In this document: positions 1 through 9,979 of the stretch, piece by piece
Position numbering within the stretch: position 1 is the first letter of the stretch
How the letters are laid out: each line of letters opens with the position of its first letter
The notes under the pieces: generated by a model
Database searches by the model: none
What the model saw: only the letters and a program-made list of their open reading frames with translations
Told to the model about the DNA's origin: nothing
Position numbers and translations under genes: made by a program
DNA from: Aristolochia californica
Lineage: Eukaryota > Streptophyta > Magnoliopsida > Piperales > Aristolochiaceae
Direction: 5' to 3'
Assembly (NCBI GenBank): GCA_029961685.1
Contig: JARWKL010000010.1
Coordinates: forward strand, 24,588,067 to 24,652,066
DNA length: 64,000 nucleotides

Positions 1-260
1 GTGGGTTAAGGACGATAACATGGTGATAAGTTGGCTCATTAATTGCTTGGAAGAGCAGGTGGCCAACAATGTGGTCCACTTGGAAACCGCCAAGAACATA
101 TGGGACACTTGTGCCAAGCTTTACTCAAACACTACTTCATTACAAAAAATATATGATGTCTTACAAAACATGCTGCATACGAAACATGGAGATAATATTC
201 ATGAATTTTTGGCACGATTTTGAGGTCTTCTTCAAGAATGGAAACTAGCTCAGCCATATT

Positions 261-395
261 TGTTAAGCACCTAGCCAATACTACCCAAAAGACCGGCCTG
301 TTAGGAGTGGAAGACATAGGTACTCAACCCAGAACCATAACTGCCTAGCCCATACTAGGGTCGTGTTATGGGCTAGCCCATACCAGTCCATAACA
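261..395 (-). repeat. TRIM terminal repeat (3' LTR in element orientation)
   Basis: This 135-bp repeat is nearly identical to 560-694. It carries the short inverted ends TGTTA/TAACA and is preceded by the ATATT target duplication. Confidence 0.92.
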
Positions 396-559
396 CCACA
401 CCCCCCATCGCGACCCGATGACCACGGTGGCACACTGACACTGACCCGACCCAAGGATTACACGAGGACCTATCAGTATTCATGCCTTTGTGCGCTTAAT
501 CCAGTCTATGCGCCCACCGGGATTCAAACTCGCGACCGAACGCTAGCTCTGATACCAAA

Positions 560-694
560 TGTTAAGCACCTAGCCAATACTACCCAAAAGACCGGCCTGT
601 TAGGAGCGAAAGACATAGGTACTCAACCCAGGACCATAACTGCCTAGCCCATACTAGGGTCGTGTTATGGGCTAGCCCATACCAGTCCATAACA
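560..694 (-). repeat. TRIM terminal repeat (5' LTR in element orientation)
   Basis: Second copy of the 135-bp repeat; the tRNA-Met primer site (546-557, minus strand) lies immediately inside it and ATATT follows at 695-699. Confidence 0.92.
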
Positions 695-1313
695 ATATTC
701 CACGGATATTGCCGTGCAAGAACGACAAAGAGAAGCTTTGGCAGCAGCCATTTGCTTATCGAATATTAAACCATACCTTGAGGTGGCTAAAACTCAGCTT
801 CTAAGTTCTTCTGCTCTTCCATCCTTCGATGATATTAGTGCTAGATTACTTCAGACACCGGATCCATCCCCTCCTTCTCCTATTGATGCTCCATCGGTGA
901 TGGTCTCTGGCAATCGGGGAACATCTTCCTCATCCTGAGGACGGGGTAGAAATATGAGAGGGGGTCGAACTATGAGAGGGGCAGAAAATAGAGGTGGTAG
1001 AACGGGTCAGAATTCTTTTCGTACTGAGCCTCAACTTTGCACTTATTCTGGCCGTCAGATCCACCTAGTGGCATCATGCTGGAAACTTCATGGCAAGCCT
1101 AATTGGACCATAGCTAACCCAGTCTCAATTAACGTTGAGAATAATGAAGATAAGGCTGAATCATCATCCGAAAATGTGACTCTTTTGGCAGAGGACTATG
1201 CTACATTTCAGAAAATGAAGTCCTTCATGGAATCATCTATTCCCTCATCATCTATTGCTGCCACTACTATTGCCTCAAGTATGCTTTCTTCCTCTTCTTC
1301 CTCTTCCTCTTAG

Positions 1314-3039
1314 ATCATCGACTTCGGGGCCTCCAAACATCTATCAGGTAACAAACACTTGTTGCAGTCCTTATCTCTTTGTTATCCTCATAATTTTTGT
1401 TACTATTGCTGATGGTACCCAAACCAAGGTCCTTGGCAAAGGTTCCTCCTCTCTTACTTCATCTATTCCTCTTCAAGATGTTTTGTTTGTTCCTCAATTT
1501 CCTTTAAATTTGCTCCCGATTAGTCAATTGACCAAACTATTAAATTGCTTTATCACCTTCTCACGGTCTTCTTGTGTCTTTCAGGATCCTACTACGAATC
1601 GGGTGATTGGTGGCGGCCATGTAAAGAGGGGTTTGTACTACTTCACTCTTCCACCATTATTTGCATTATCGTCCACTACATCTGAGGCCCAACTTTGGCA
1701 CAATCGACTTGGTCATCCATCTACCCCTTCACTTCGTTCTTTGGTTCCATCTTTAAAAGGACTTTCTAATTTCAGTTGTGAGGTTTGTCAATTAAGTGAA
1801 CATGTCAGGAGTACATATTCTCCTTGTCTTACAACTACAAGTACTGCTCCGTTTGAGCTAATACATTGTGGCCCTTTATGTGTCTCAAATATTACCCAAG
1901 TTAAATATTTTGTCATTTTTGTTGATGATTTTACTCGAGTGACTTGGTTATATCTATTTAAAGACCGTTCCAAAATTTTTCCTTTGTTTAAAAATTTTCA
2001 TGTTATGGTCTTAACACAATTTGGTAAGAAAATTCAAACCCTTAGATCTGATAATGCTAAGGAATACATGTCTCATGACTTCAAATCATTTTGTGAGAGT
2101 AATGGGCTTATTCATCAAACATCATGTGCCTATACTCCTCAACAAAATGGTGTTGCTGAAAGGAAGAATCGTTATCTTCTTGAAGTTGCTCAGGGCCTCC
2201 TCTACTCCATGAAGGTACCCTATTTCTATATGCCTCATGCTATACTTACAACATGCTTTCTCATTAATAGGTTACCTTCATCAGTCCTTCATCATAAAAC
2301 TTCTTACTCTGTGTTACTTAATGGTGAAAATCGTTTTTCTCTTCATTTCAAAGTGTTTGGATGTACGTGTTTTATTCATGTTGCATCCCCACATAAAAAT
2401 AAACTTGATCCTCAGTCTATGAGGTGCATTTTTTTGGGGTACTCTCGCACCAAGAAAGGTTATGTCTGTTACAATCCTACCCTTAGGAGGATGTTTATCT
2501 CTAGGGATGTGACTTTCTTTGAGGACACCCCCTTCTACTCCTCCCATGATGCACCTCTAGGATGGACTTGTCCTTCTACTACTCCTTGCCCGCTTATGCC
2601 GTTCAATCTTGAAGTGGATCCATCCTCTGATGCACCGGCCGTACCTTCACCTGTGGAGTTGTCAGATCCACCCGAGGTAAGTCCTTCTCCTCCTATGTAT
2701 GGGCCTGAATTTGATACTCGGCCTATTGCTTTAAGAAAAAAATGTCGCTCCTGTACTACTTCACATCCTATCTCAAATTTTATGTCTCACCATCGCTTGT
2801 CTTCCGAGTGTTTTCAGTTTCTTGCGTCCCTTTCTTCTACTTCCGTTCTACAGTCGTATCTGGAGGCCCTGAGACATCCAGTATGGAAGGCAGCTATGGA
2901 TGAAAAAATGCACGCCTTATACGAAAACCAAACCTGGTACTTAACATCACTCCCGAAAGATAAAAGACAAGTTGGTTGTCGATGGGTTTTCTTTGTGAAA
3001 CATAATCCGGATGAATCGGTTGCTTGTCTTAAAGATTGA
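1314..3039 (+). pseudogene. copia protease remnant, GAG-pre-integrase and integrase
   Basis: The protease motif at 1314-1349 reads IIDFGASKHLSG, so the usual catalytic D-S/T-G is D-F-G. It lies in the gag frame after a stop, while the rest of pol is in the frame of 1255-3039. That frame contains GAG-pre-integrase (LWHNRLGHPS at about 1693-1722, then CEVCQL) and the integrase core: Asp in VDDFTRVTW (about 1921), Asp in LRSDNAKEY (about 2041) and Glu in QQNGVAERKNR (about 2140-2172). The start of RT follows (AAMDEKMHALYENQTW to CRWVFFVKHNPDES) and the frame ends at TGA 3037-3039, exactly where a copia RT would continue. The integrase triad is present, but protease and frame are broken. Confidence 0.9.
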
Positions 3040-4363
3040 CTGGTGGCTAAGGGCTATACGCAGTACTATGGGATAGATTATGAGGAGACCTTCTCTAATG
3101 TTGCAAAATTGAATTCGGTACGCATCATCTTATCTATTGCTGCTAACTCTATCAGTTGGATGTTAAAATACTTTTTTAAATGGTGATATCAGTGACGAAA
3201 TTTATATGGTTCAACCACCTGGTTATGTGGTTGAGGGAGTGTCAGTATGCCAGTTAAAAAAGTCTTTATATGGTCTTAAGTAGTCCCCTCAGGCTTGGTT
3301 TGATAAATTTAGTCAAACTCTCCTTCGGTTTGGTTTTCATCGGTGCTCAGTTGATCATTCTGTATATTATAAAGATACGGTCAAAGGAAAAATATTATTG
3401 GCCGTATACATGGATGATATTATCTTAACCGATGACGATGCTTTGAGCATATGAGAGGTGAAGCAGATGATATGTCAGGAATTCAAGACTAAAGACCTTG
3501 GTAAGCTTAAATATTTTTTGGGTATAGAAGTTCTTCAATCCAAACATGGGATAAAATTGCCTCAAAGGAAATATGTCTTGGATCTCCTTGAAGAAACAAG
3601 AATGAAGGGTTGTAGACCAGTTGACACACCTATGGATACAAATGTAAAATTATGTGCCACAAATGAAGAAGATATTGATATTGGCAAATATCAAAGACTA
3701 AAGGGAAAACTGATTTATCTCACGGTAACTAGGCTAGACATATCATATGATGTTAGTGTGGTGAGTCAATTCATGCACAAACCACAAATTACCCATTGGC
3801 AGGCTTTGGAGAGAATATTGCGATATCTAAAAGGAGCTCCAGGAAGAGGATTGCTGTATAAAAAACATGGGCACTTCAACATAGAAGGCTTCTCAGATGT
3901 AGATTGGGCTGGATCTCCTGATGATAGAAAATCAACATCAGGATATTGTACTCTGGTTGGGGGAAACTTGGTTACATGGAAAAGTAAGAAGCAAAATGTG
4001 GTTGCAAGATCTAGCACCGAAGCAGAATACAAAGATATGGCCCATACCGTTAGTGAACTTTTATGGGTCAGGATTCTTTTTACCGAACTAAATTTTTATA
4101 AAAAGGGGTCCTTGAATCTGCATTTTGATAATCAAGCAGCCTTTCATGTCACTTCAAATCCAGTTTTTCATGAAATAACTAAACATATTGAGGTGGATTG
4201 TCATTTTATACGGAAGAAGTTTCAAGCAGGAATAATCTTTCTCATACATGTGTCATCTCAAGAGCAAGTAGCTAATATTCTCACTAAACCCATTACATCA
4301 AAAATTCTATCATTTATATGTGGCAAGCTGGGTATTTATGATGTCTTTTCTCCTCCAGCTTGA
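3040..4363 (+). pseudogene. copia reverse transcriptase (broken) and RNase H
   Basis: 3040-3457 holds RT in changing frames: [12 protein letters not shown] text at 3041-3065, the polymerase box YMDD at 3407-3418 (usually YVDD in this family), a TAG after SLYGLK near 3282, and a stop before 3458. The open frame 3458-4363 (301 aa) then carries the end of RT (DLGKLKYFLGIEV) and RNase H, with FSDVDWAGSPDDRKSTSGY and SSTEAEYKDM holding catalytic Asp and Glu. Near the C terminus is VANILTKPI, the normal end of copia RNase H. RNase H may be intact as an isolated domain but has no complete polyprotein around it. Confidence 0.9.
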
Positions 4364-4370
4364 GGAAGAG

Positions 4371-4770
4371 TGTTGGAAGATGGGCTCAAGCCCACGAGCT
4401 CAAGACAAGAAGCCCACACGTCAAAGGAGTGGCATATGTGTAAAATATGGTACTTTCCATAAAGATGGCATAGAAGTGTAAATATGTGTTCCTTTTATGT
4501 CTTTTGTTTTATCAAGTTGTAGCCCTAAGGGCATTGTAAAACTATAAATAAAGGCATTGGTTAAGAGGTAGGGCATTGAAGCACTGTCCTCTCTTTCCAC
4601 AAATTTGTCCAGCCCTCTTTTTTCTTTTTGACACAACCCTCTTCTCCCTTAATCCAAACTCTCTCCTTCCTCGTTCTTCTTCTTCTCTTCTCCTTCTCTC
4701 TTCTTCTTCTTCTTCTTCTTCTTCTTTCTTGTTGATCTAAAGTTTCGTTCATGATATCCTAAATTTTACA
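4371..4770 (+). repeat. 3' LTR of the copia element
   Basis: It begins TGTTGGAAGATGGG right after the polypurine tract TGAGGAAGAG and ends AAATTTTACA, giving TG...CA ends and a length of 400 bp. A TATA box ACTATAAATAAAGG (4541) and a (CTT)n stretch at about 4699-4730 lie inside. The (CTT)n produces an Arg-rich antisense frame that is not a gene. Confidence 0.85.
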
Positions 4771-5203
4771 GGGTTAAACCTAAAAAAGGGAAACAACTAT
4801 CAAAGGGATCATGGGCCATTCTGAAAGGAGGGGGTGGAGGAAGAGTCATGAGATGCTTGGTAATGGGATTATAGAGATAGTAACTGAGTTTGAGATTAGT
4901 ATGGATTTTCTTGCACTAGAAGATGACCCCATTGGATGAACCCATATTCTTGATGTTGTAATGTGAAGGGAAGACGAGGGACTCATGGAGCGTGAGTGCC
5001 CCTTTGTCGTCAAAGCGACAAAACATACATTCACGTATGAAGCCATAGTCGTTGTATTTGAGATAGACAAAACCGAAGTCAATTGATTTGGCAGTGAAAG
5101 AAACTAACTTTCTTGATCATATTTTGTCGTTTCTTTAAAATAGCCTCAAACTTGAGTTGTCATTTCTTGGGCTGACGTGAAAGAATTTCAAGTGAGATGT
5201 CTT
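4771..5203 (-). pseudogene. F-box protein gene fragment, copy A
   Basis: Read on the minus strand, this matches copy B (14938-15369) over its whole length. It carries the end of an F-box region (KVSFFHCQIN-like text near 5100), then FGFVYLKYNDYGFI and SYYLYNPITKHLMTLPPPPP. The last resembles the F-box-associated 'YNP-T+-L..LP' motif of plant F-box proteins. In-frame TAG codons (for example near 4930) break it. Its N-terminal side is cut by the LTR at 5204 and its C-terminal side by the copia LTR ending at 4770. F-box proteins serve as substrate receptors of SCF ubiquitin ligases; this fragment cannot. Confidence 0.65.
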
Positions 5204-6076
5204 TGTTGAGGACTGTGGAGCCTGGTCTTCTGCACACGACTCTGTTGCCGAAACAGAGACGGTTTGCGGATAGAGTCCCTCGTTAGGAAGACTTTGTCTC
5301 TATTGCCAAAACAGGGACGTTGCGTGTAGAGAGTCTTGCATTTCATTGTTTGTTCACTATTGAGAATAATCATAATTTGTTGCATTTTTTTGTGACCTCT
5401 TGTTTGCTTAGACAAAGAAGGTGCAAGGGCACATAGAATACATTTTGAAAAGATTTTTGGCAGGAAAAAGGTAGGTCTATTACGCACTTTGGGCGGTCGA
5501 CCGGGAATGGCAGGTCACCTCATTGTTGGCAAACCGCGTGTGATCTTTCTTGAATTGTGTGGCGACTTGCGAGTGGGGGTGGAAGCCCAAAAATGGCAAA
5601 AAAGATTTGACTGGCACTCAGTTGGATCGACAACGTTGCCATCGTCGCAGTCAGAGCTGCTGTATGATGCCACTGCAGTCGCCGTTGCCAGAGTTACTGT
5701 TCGTTACCATTGTCGTCGCCGTTACCCGTGCTACTATTTGACACTTTTTGCGAAGAACAGAGTCTGGGACTTACCGAAACAGAGAGGTTTACGGCGCTCC
5801 CTCAAGATTTCGTATCGGTACCTGTGTGTCCACCAGCAAGATGAAGCATAGAGAAGTTTCGGTCTAGTCGAAACTCGTTGAGACGAAATAGAGAGAAGAC
5901 TCTCTTGGATTGTATTTCTGGTGTGAGAAACAGACTGTATTGTGATTCTTCAACTGATCAATAAAATTCTCTACAACTCTCGTGGACGTAGGCAATTTGC
6001 CGAACAACGTAAAACATTGTATCGTGCATGATTACTTGTTGCTTGTCTTGTTGTCATCGACGATTTTTCCTTAACA
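5204..6076 (+). repeat. LTR of a second copia-type element (copy A)
   Basis: It starts TGTTGAGGACTGTGGAGCC, ends TTTTTCCTTAACA, and is followed one base later by the tRNA-Met primer site at 6078-6091. It is homologous to LTRs 15370-16355 and 16958-17817. Length 873 bp. Open frames inside it (5489-5851 and others) are not shared as protein between the copies and I treat them as chance. Confidence 0.85.
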
Positions 6077-6530
6077 ATTGGTATCAGAGCCGAAAGATTA
6101 TAATAAGATTGTGTACAAGGACAGGTCCAGTATAGTTGCTGAAGCAACTTCTATGGAGTGTGACTTTATTAGACTGGATGACCTACCAGAGACCACAATG
6201 CAGTGCAGAGATACAAGTGACAAGGAGAGTGGGTCTAGTGCACCACCTCCTATTATTCCACAGTCAGATCTAGAGACGTCCACTCCTATAGCAGCAGTTC
6301 GCATGTCAGTAAGGACTATTCATCCTCCACAGCGTTTCTCACCTACTTTGATTTATATTTTGTTGACAAATGGTAGAGAACCGCAAAGTTATAAAGAAAC
6401 CTCTCAAGATGACTATTCTAGCAAGTGGGAGCTAGCCATGAAGGATGAGATGGATACCCTATTAGGGAATCAGACATGGGAGTTGACAAAACTTCCACAA
6501 GGGAAAAACCCTATTAATATGTTGCCAATT
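6077..6530 (+). pseudogene. internal remnant of the second copia-type element (copy A)
   Basis: TTGGTATCAGAGCC at 6078-6091 is the tRNA-Met primer site. Downstream, an open frame (to 6623) includes KWELAMKDEMDTLLGNQTWE (about 6424-6483), the conserved start of copia RT, joined directly to the NPIDM-like text that in copy B belongs to the end of RNase H. Most of pol is thus missing. Similarity to copy B (16356-16800) is lost near 6520-6535, so the 3' LTR is absent in this copy. Confidence 0.8.
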
Positions 6531-7507
6531 GGCCAATTTACTACCACAAATCATGGGTTTTTAATTATTTTCTTACCTAATCAATACTTTTTAATTAGTA
6601 AATATATTATTCTAATTAACTAGTATTAGCAATCATCAAATAGTATGTCATTGTGGTTCTTACAGACTCCATTAATCCTACAAAACAAATTAATTAGTTA
6701 ATTATATAATAAAAATGTGTTCACTTAATTAGATAATTAAGTAATTACTACCTATTCGATTAAATAATTGATTAGTTATTACATTAAATAAGAAATCTTA
6801 CATAAGACATATTTTGATTCTATCAGTTTTCTGTAATAGTGATTTACTTCGTTTCGTATTAGGAGTTCTATTAAAGTTTTAAGTGGATAGGTTTAATTTT
6901 ATTTTGATTTTGTGAGTTTTCTCTATTATAAATAGAGATACAATATACTCATTATACAATCAATTAATTTTTTTCTCTCTTAATATTTAAAGAATCAATT
7001 TTAATATTTTTAATGACTCAAATAAAACAAATAGCAAATAAAACATAGTATAAAACTAAGATATCCAATTATAACTTCATAACATGAACTAAAAGCACAG
7101 TTCTCCTCATTTGTGCTAATGTAACTCATGACATTACCAGAGGATTACATGAAGAACAACAAATAGAATAACCAGAAACATGTCAGTACTTTATCATCTT
7201 GAGTCTAATAAGTTAATCTTATAAAAAAGAAATATAACATGAGATAAAAAGCAGATATGAAAGAGTCATATATGACCAACCAAGAGAAAATGTTATGACT
7301 TTGCTAATGAAAGAGTCATATATGTCAGTGCTATGTCATAGAAGAAGATGACCAACAAAGAGCTGATAAGGAGAGTGACAATGGCTAGAACCAAGAGAGA
7401 TTGCCAAGTAGTTTATGAATAGGCTTGTTGAAAATCAATAAACATTGGGATCAGGCGATTTTTGTAGATGTAGGCAGTATACTACTATGTCACTTTGAAG
7501 CAAAGTA
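6531..7507. repeat. AT-rich repeat, shared with 11490-11720 and 12765-13345
   Basis: No gene is visible. 6797-7370 matches 12765-13345 closely, including the shared text CTCTATTATAAATAGAGA (about 6930), which looks like an LTR promoter. 6540-6800 matches 11490-11720 in a different arrangement. It is probably remains of a further LTR element; I cannot classify it. Confidence 0.6.
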
Positions 7508-7665
7508 GTCACTACAAAAAAAATCATAATTTGTTACTTTTTTGGTGATCTCTTTGACAATGAGGGGGCGAGGGACATTATACATGCATAGAGAATCCAT
7601 TTTTAAAAGATTTTTCGCATGAAAAAATGTAGGTCGGTTAGGCATTTGGGTGAGAAATAAACCCC
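7508..7665 (+). repeat. LTR fragment of the second copia-type family
   Basis: The text from ATCATAATTTGTTACTTTTT through AAAAGATTTTTCGCATG to AGGTCGGTTAGGCATTTGGG parallels the LTR interior at about 5365-5495 and 15525-15650. It directly abuts the DPH1 fragment. Confidence 0.6.
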
Positions 7666-7669
7666 AAAA

Positions 7670-8320
7670 GGGTCGCCCTTCAATTCCCCGAAGGTCTCCT
7701 CATGTACTCACTTGTTCTTTCCGACATTTTTGAAACCTTTGCTTCTGTTGATGAGTGCTTTATTCTGGTTGACATCACATATGGGGCATGCAGCTGTGTG
7801 GATGATTTTTCTGGATCTTTTGATCCATTACAGGCATAGCTGTTTAGTCCCAATAGATTACACCAAAATCCTTGCTTTTTATGTTTTCACTGTAATAAAA
7901 ATTGGTGTAGACCATATCATTAATACAATTAAAGCGTTTTTTGTGACAAAAAGATTGCAGTGGCAGGGACCATCCAATTCTCAGCAGTTGTGAGAGCTGT
8001 TAAATCTGCTTTAGCTGACTCTGGTATTGATATCATTGTTCCACAATCTAAACCTTTGTCTTCAAGGGAAGTGCATCTCCTACAATTCCTAATAGTGTTG
8101 CAGTTGATGTTGTTGTATTTGTTGCATATGGTAGATTCCATCTAGAGGCATTTATGATAGCAGATCCCCATATTAGGGCATTTCGTTATGATCTATATCT
8201 CAAAGTTTTCTTCTTGGAAGAATATGATCTCAATGGGATGAAAGAAGCTCAGAAAAAAGCTATATTGAATGCAAGGAAAGCTAAGTCCTGGGATATTGTA
8301 GTTGGGACGTTCAGGCGACG
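7670..8320 (+). pseudogene. DPH1: DPH1-like (diphthamide synthesis) fragment, copy A
   Basis: Short pieces in several frames match DPH1, the iron-sulfur subunit that starts diphthamide formation on elongation factor 2. They are MYSLVLSDIFETFAS (about 7701), DITYGACSCVDDF (about 7770, the region of the first cluster Cys), AGTIQFSAVVRAVKSALADS (about 7961), VPQSKPLS (about 8038), FHLEAFMIA-like text (about 8138) and KSWDIVVGTF (about 8283). Frameshifts and stops interrupt it throughout and the N terminus is missing. Copy B at 19073 is longer. It ends abruptly against a minus-strand Myb/SANT-like fragment, so it looks like a captured piece rather than a decayed gene in place. Identification is from the family motifs I recognise. 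Confidence 0.7.
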
Positions 8321-8324
8321 GTCC

Positions 8325-8467
8325 ATATATACCTCATGCTTCCAAACCCTGTTGGGTAACTTGTTCCCTATATTGACCTGCTCGACCAAGAGATTGAACA
8401 TTTTGTTGTCTTCTTCGAAGATCCAAATGTCATAATATCGAGCAATTTGTGGTCTTCTTACAACCAT
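8325..8467 (-). pseudogene. Myb/SANT-like domain fragment, copy A
   Basis: The minus strand from 8467 opens MVVRRPQIARYYDIWIFEED and continues to LLVEQVNIGNKLPNRVWKHE. The pattern W-x2-E-x-D, L-L-x-E/K-Q-V, G-N-x-L-x-N and W matches the Myb/SANT-like domain (Myb_DNA-bind_3 type) found in plant L10-interacting-MYB-like proteins and in PIF/Harbinger accessory proteins. After LLVEQ the DNA reads like a splice donor (CAG|GTGAATATAG in copy B). The fragment stops where the plus-strand DPH1 fragment ends, about 8320. Function is inferred from the domain only. Confidence 0.5.
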
Positions 8468-8829
8468 TTATAATCTAAATCCGAGATGGTCCTCATCAAA
8501 CCAAAAAAAATAAAATACCAAGTGGTGGATATTTATAACACCTGAATCTCCTCTCCACATGGTAAAATCATTCTATCGCACTTCAATAATTTTCAACAAC
8601 ATTCTAAGACGTTTCCAAATTAACCAAACTATTTCCAACGTAGATACACTAAACACTGCAAAAACACACATATCAAGTCCCAATTTACCGAACATCCATG
8701 GTAGAGCACCATATTATTTCACAGTCACTACAAACTGTACCTCATCAGTGATGGGTGTCGGGTTTCGTTGGCTAATGGATGCCTTTGTAGGCGACTCAAC
8801 ATTGTTTGAACTGGACTCAACACCCTAAG
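8468..8829. other. non-coding part of the composite block, copy A
   Basis: This is shared with 20063-20400 in copy B. An 89-codon open frame (8559-8828) has a 63-codon counterpart in copy B that differs at many residues; I do not recognise it and doubt that it is coding. On the minus strand this would be an intron or 5' region of the Myb/SANT-like gene. Confidence 0.4.
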
Positions 8830-9090
8830 CCCAATTAACCCTAAACCCTAATTCTAGAACCAGAACCTAAACCCTAAACCCTAACCTTAAAACCCCTAAA
8901 AGCACTAAAACCCAAACACTAAGAACCCTAAAAATAAAAATAAAAAAGACTAAACCCTAAAAATACAATAAACCCTAAACCTAAACCCTAAAATACCAAG
9001 CACCAAACCCTAAATACACTAAACCCTAACTCTAATCCCGAAATTAAACCCTATGAAGACAAAATTGAACCATACCCCAACCCTAAATCC
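8830..9090. repeat. degenerate CCCTAAA (plant telomere-type) tract, copy A
   Basis: More than a dozen CCCTAAA/AAACCCTA motifs occur within 260 bp, in one orientation, separated by short AT-rich spacers. They are not a clean head-to-tail array. Copy B at 20410-20610 has fewer. It may be a degenerate interstitial telomeric repeat, or an AAACCCTAA (telo-box) rich intron of the minus-strand gene fragment next to it. Confidence 0.7.
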
Positions 9091-9179
9091 CACAATTAAG
9101 CAACAATTAATACACATTACGCAAAAAAATTAAAATTAAATCAAACACAACACTAAAATAATAAAAAAAAGTCAGGGTA

Positions 9180-9590
9180 TAGGCATACCTTCTTAAATTT
9201 GAGGAAAACTGTAGTCGAAGGAGTAGAATTGAAGAAATCAACGGTGAAATATAAAAAATCAAAGAAAATCAAAATTGAAATGGGGGAAATCAAACAAAAT
9301 CAGGAGGTATTTTGGGCGAAGAGACAATAGCTACAGGGAGAAGGGAGTGGGAGGCCGAGAGGACATTCGCAACGAGAGGGAGAAGGGAGAAGGGAGATGG
9401 AGGATGAGAGAGAGGAAAACAATTTCGGAGGAAGAAGAGACTAGAGAAGAATTAGACCAAAAGAGGGAAGAGTGCGGAAGAGAGACTGAAATGAAAAAAT
9501 TCGACGAGGGTTCAAGTCATCCCACCTGCTTCATCCGGATGATTCTCAATATTCTACATGATCTGAATTCCCAAAATTAAACCGTAGAGA
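9180..9590 (-). promoter_or_regulatory. pyrimidine-rich leader-like region (minus strand), copy A
   Basis: The plus strand is almost pure purine at 9330-9500, so the minus strand is CT-rich as in many plant 5' UTRs. On the minus strand the tract leads to CTCAAATTTAAGAAG|GTATGC near 9190, a plausible splice donor, before the CCCTAAA-rich segment. I read this as the captured first exon (5' UTR) and intron of the Myb/SANT-like gene. Copy B is 20700-21130. The plus-strand open frame 9275-9580 is a by-product of the purine bias. Confidence 0.4.
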
Positions 9591-9599
9591 TGATTTTTG

Positions 9600-9979
9600 G
9601 GTTCTTCTGATTCTTCAACAGGAATCATGCCCTAGTGTTCCACTAACAATGTCAGGAGATGAACTGAGTAATGTGGTTGAAGTTCATCTCCTGCGTGAGT
9701 ACCCCTCCTATTAGAACTGAAGTCAATTACTTTGTGTGTTGTTTTCCTAGAGTGAGCACAAAGGTGATCTGAAATTTGTCTGCATTAGCATCATTTATGC
9801 TGTAAATTCAATCTTCTTCATATCTAAAAACTATTTTCTGAGCTGATGGGTTAGTTCATTGGAGAAAGAGAATAGAAACTGATTTTTATTACATTAACTG
9901 GAATTGCAAAAATGTTTTAGCTTGCATATCTTACTCAGAAGTTTTTCTTTCAACCACAGTTATCAAAATGCCAAATTTT
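9600..9979. other. no gene seen; contains a perfect 13-bp hairpin
   Basis: CAGGAGATGAACT (9653-9665) and AGTTCATCTCCTG (9681-9693) are exact inverted copies around a 15-nt loop. Nothing else is recognised between the composite block and the 5S-derived array. Confidence 0.6.

Larger units (their letters stand above)
261..694 (-). mobile_element. TRIM (terminal-repeat retrotransposon in miniature), complete
   Basis: Two 135-bp terminal direct repeats (261-395 and 560-694) start TGTTA and end TAACA and flank a 164-bp internal domain without coding capacity. A 5-bp target duplication ATATT lies at 256-260 and 695-699. On the minus strand, 2 nt inside the right repeat, TGGTATCAGAGC (546-557) matches the initiator tRNA-Met primer site. 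Beside the left repeat the minus strand reads ATGGGGGGTGTGG (396-408), a polypurine tract. The element is therefore structurally complete and in antisense to the host copia. The terminal repeats differ at only a few positions, so the insertion is fairly young. It needs proteins from other elements to move. Confidence 0.93.
1..1313 (+). pseudogene. copia gag remnant, split by a TRIM insertion
   Basis: The frame at 20-223 (67 aa) reads as the middle of a copia Gag (retrotrans_gag/UBN2-like): it has the motif NIWDTCAKLYSN and a helical region ending HEFLARF. The TRIM at 261-694 interrupts it. The C-terminal part resumes at 714-938 and 954-1313 after one TGA, and includes an Arg/Gly-rich stretch (about 954-1010). 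It then has a zinc-knuckle remnant at 1038-1100 reading CTYSGRQIHLVASCWKLHG. The second metal-binding Cys of the expected CX2CX4HX4C pattern is Ser here, so the knuckle is probably dead. A TAG at 1311-1313 separates gag from the protease motif. Confidence 0.85.
1..4770 (+). mobile_element. Ty1/copia LTR retrotransposon, decayed, 5' end outside window
   Basis: Gag, protease remnant, GAG-pre-integrase, integrase, reverse transcriptase and RNase H follow in the Ty1/copia order (integrase before RT) and end in a polypurine tract (4361-4370) and a 3' LTR (4371-4770). The 5' LTR lies upstream of base 1. Frameshifts and stops interrupt the coding region at about 1311, 3037, 3170, 3280 and 3452, so this copy cannot encode a whole polyprotein. 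A separate miniature element sits in gag (261-694). The 3' LTR abuts an F-box fragment (4771 onward) whose paralogue at 14938 has no such LTR, so the element inserted into or beside that fragment. The target duplication cannot be checked without the 5' end. Confidence 0.93.

Noticed and set aside
4561..4752. Arg/Lys-rich minus-strand frame
   Set aside because: Translation of a (CTT)n microsatellite in the LTR.
5489..5851. 120-codon frame in LTR copy A and similar frames in 15547-16308 and 17244-17774
   Set aside because: They lie in LTRs, overlap in several frames, and are not conserved as protein between LTR copies.
9275..9580. 101-codon frame (and 20823-21128)
   Set aside because: Produced by a nearly pure purine strand; the opposite strand looks like a 5' UTR, and amino-acid differences between the copies are unconstrained.
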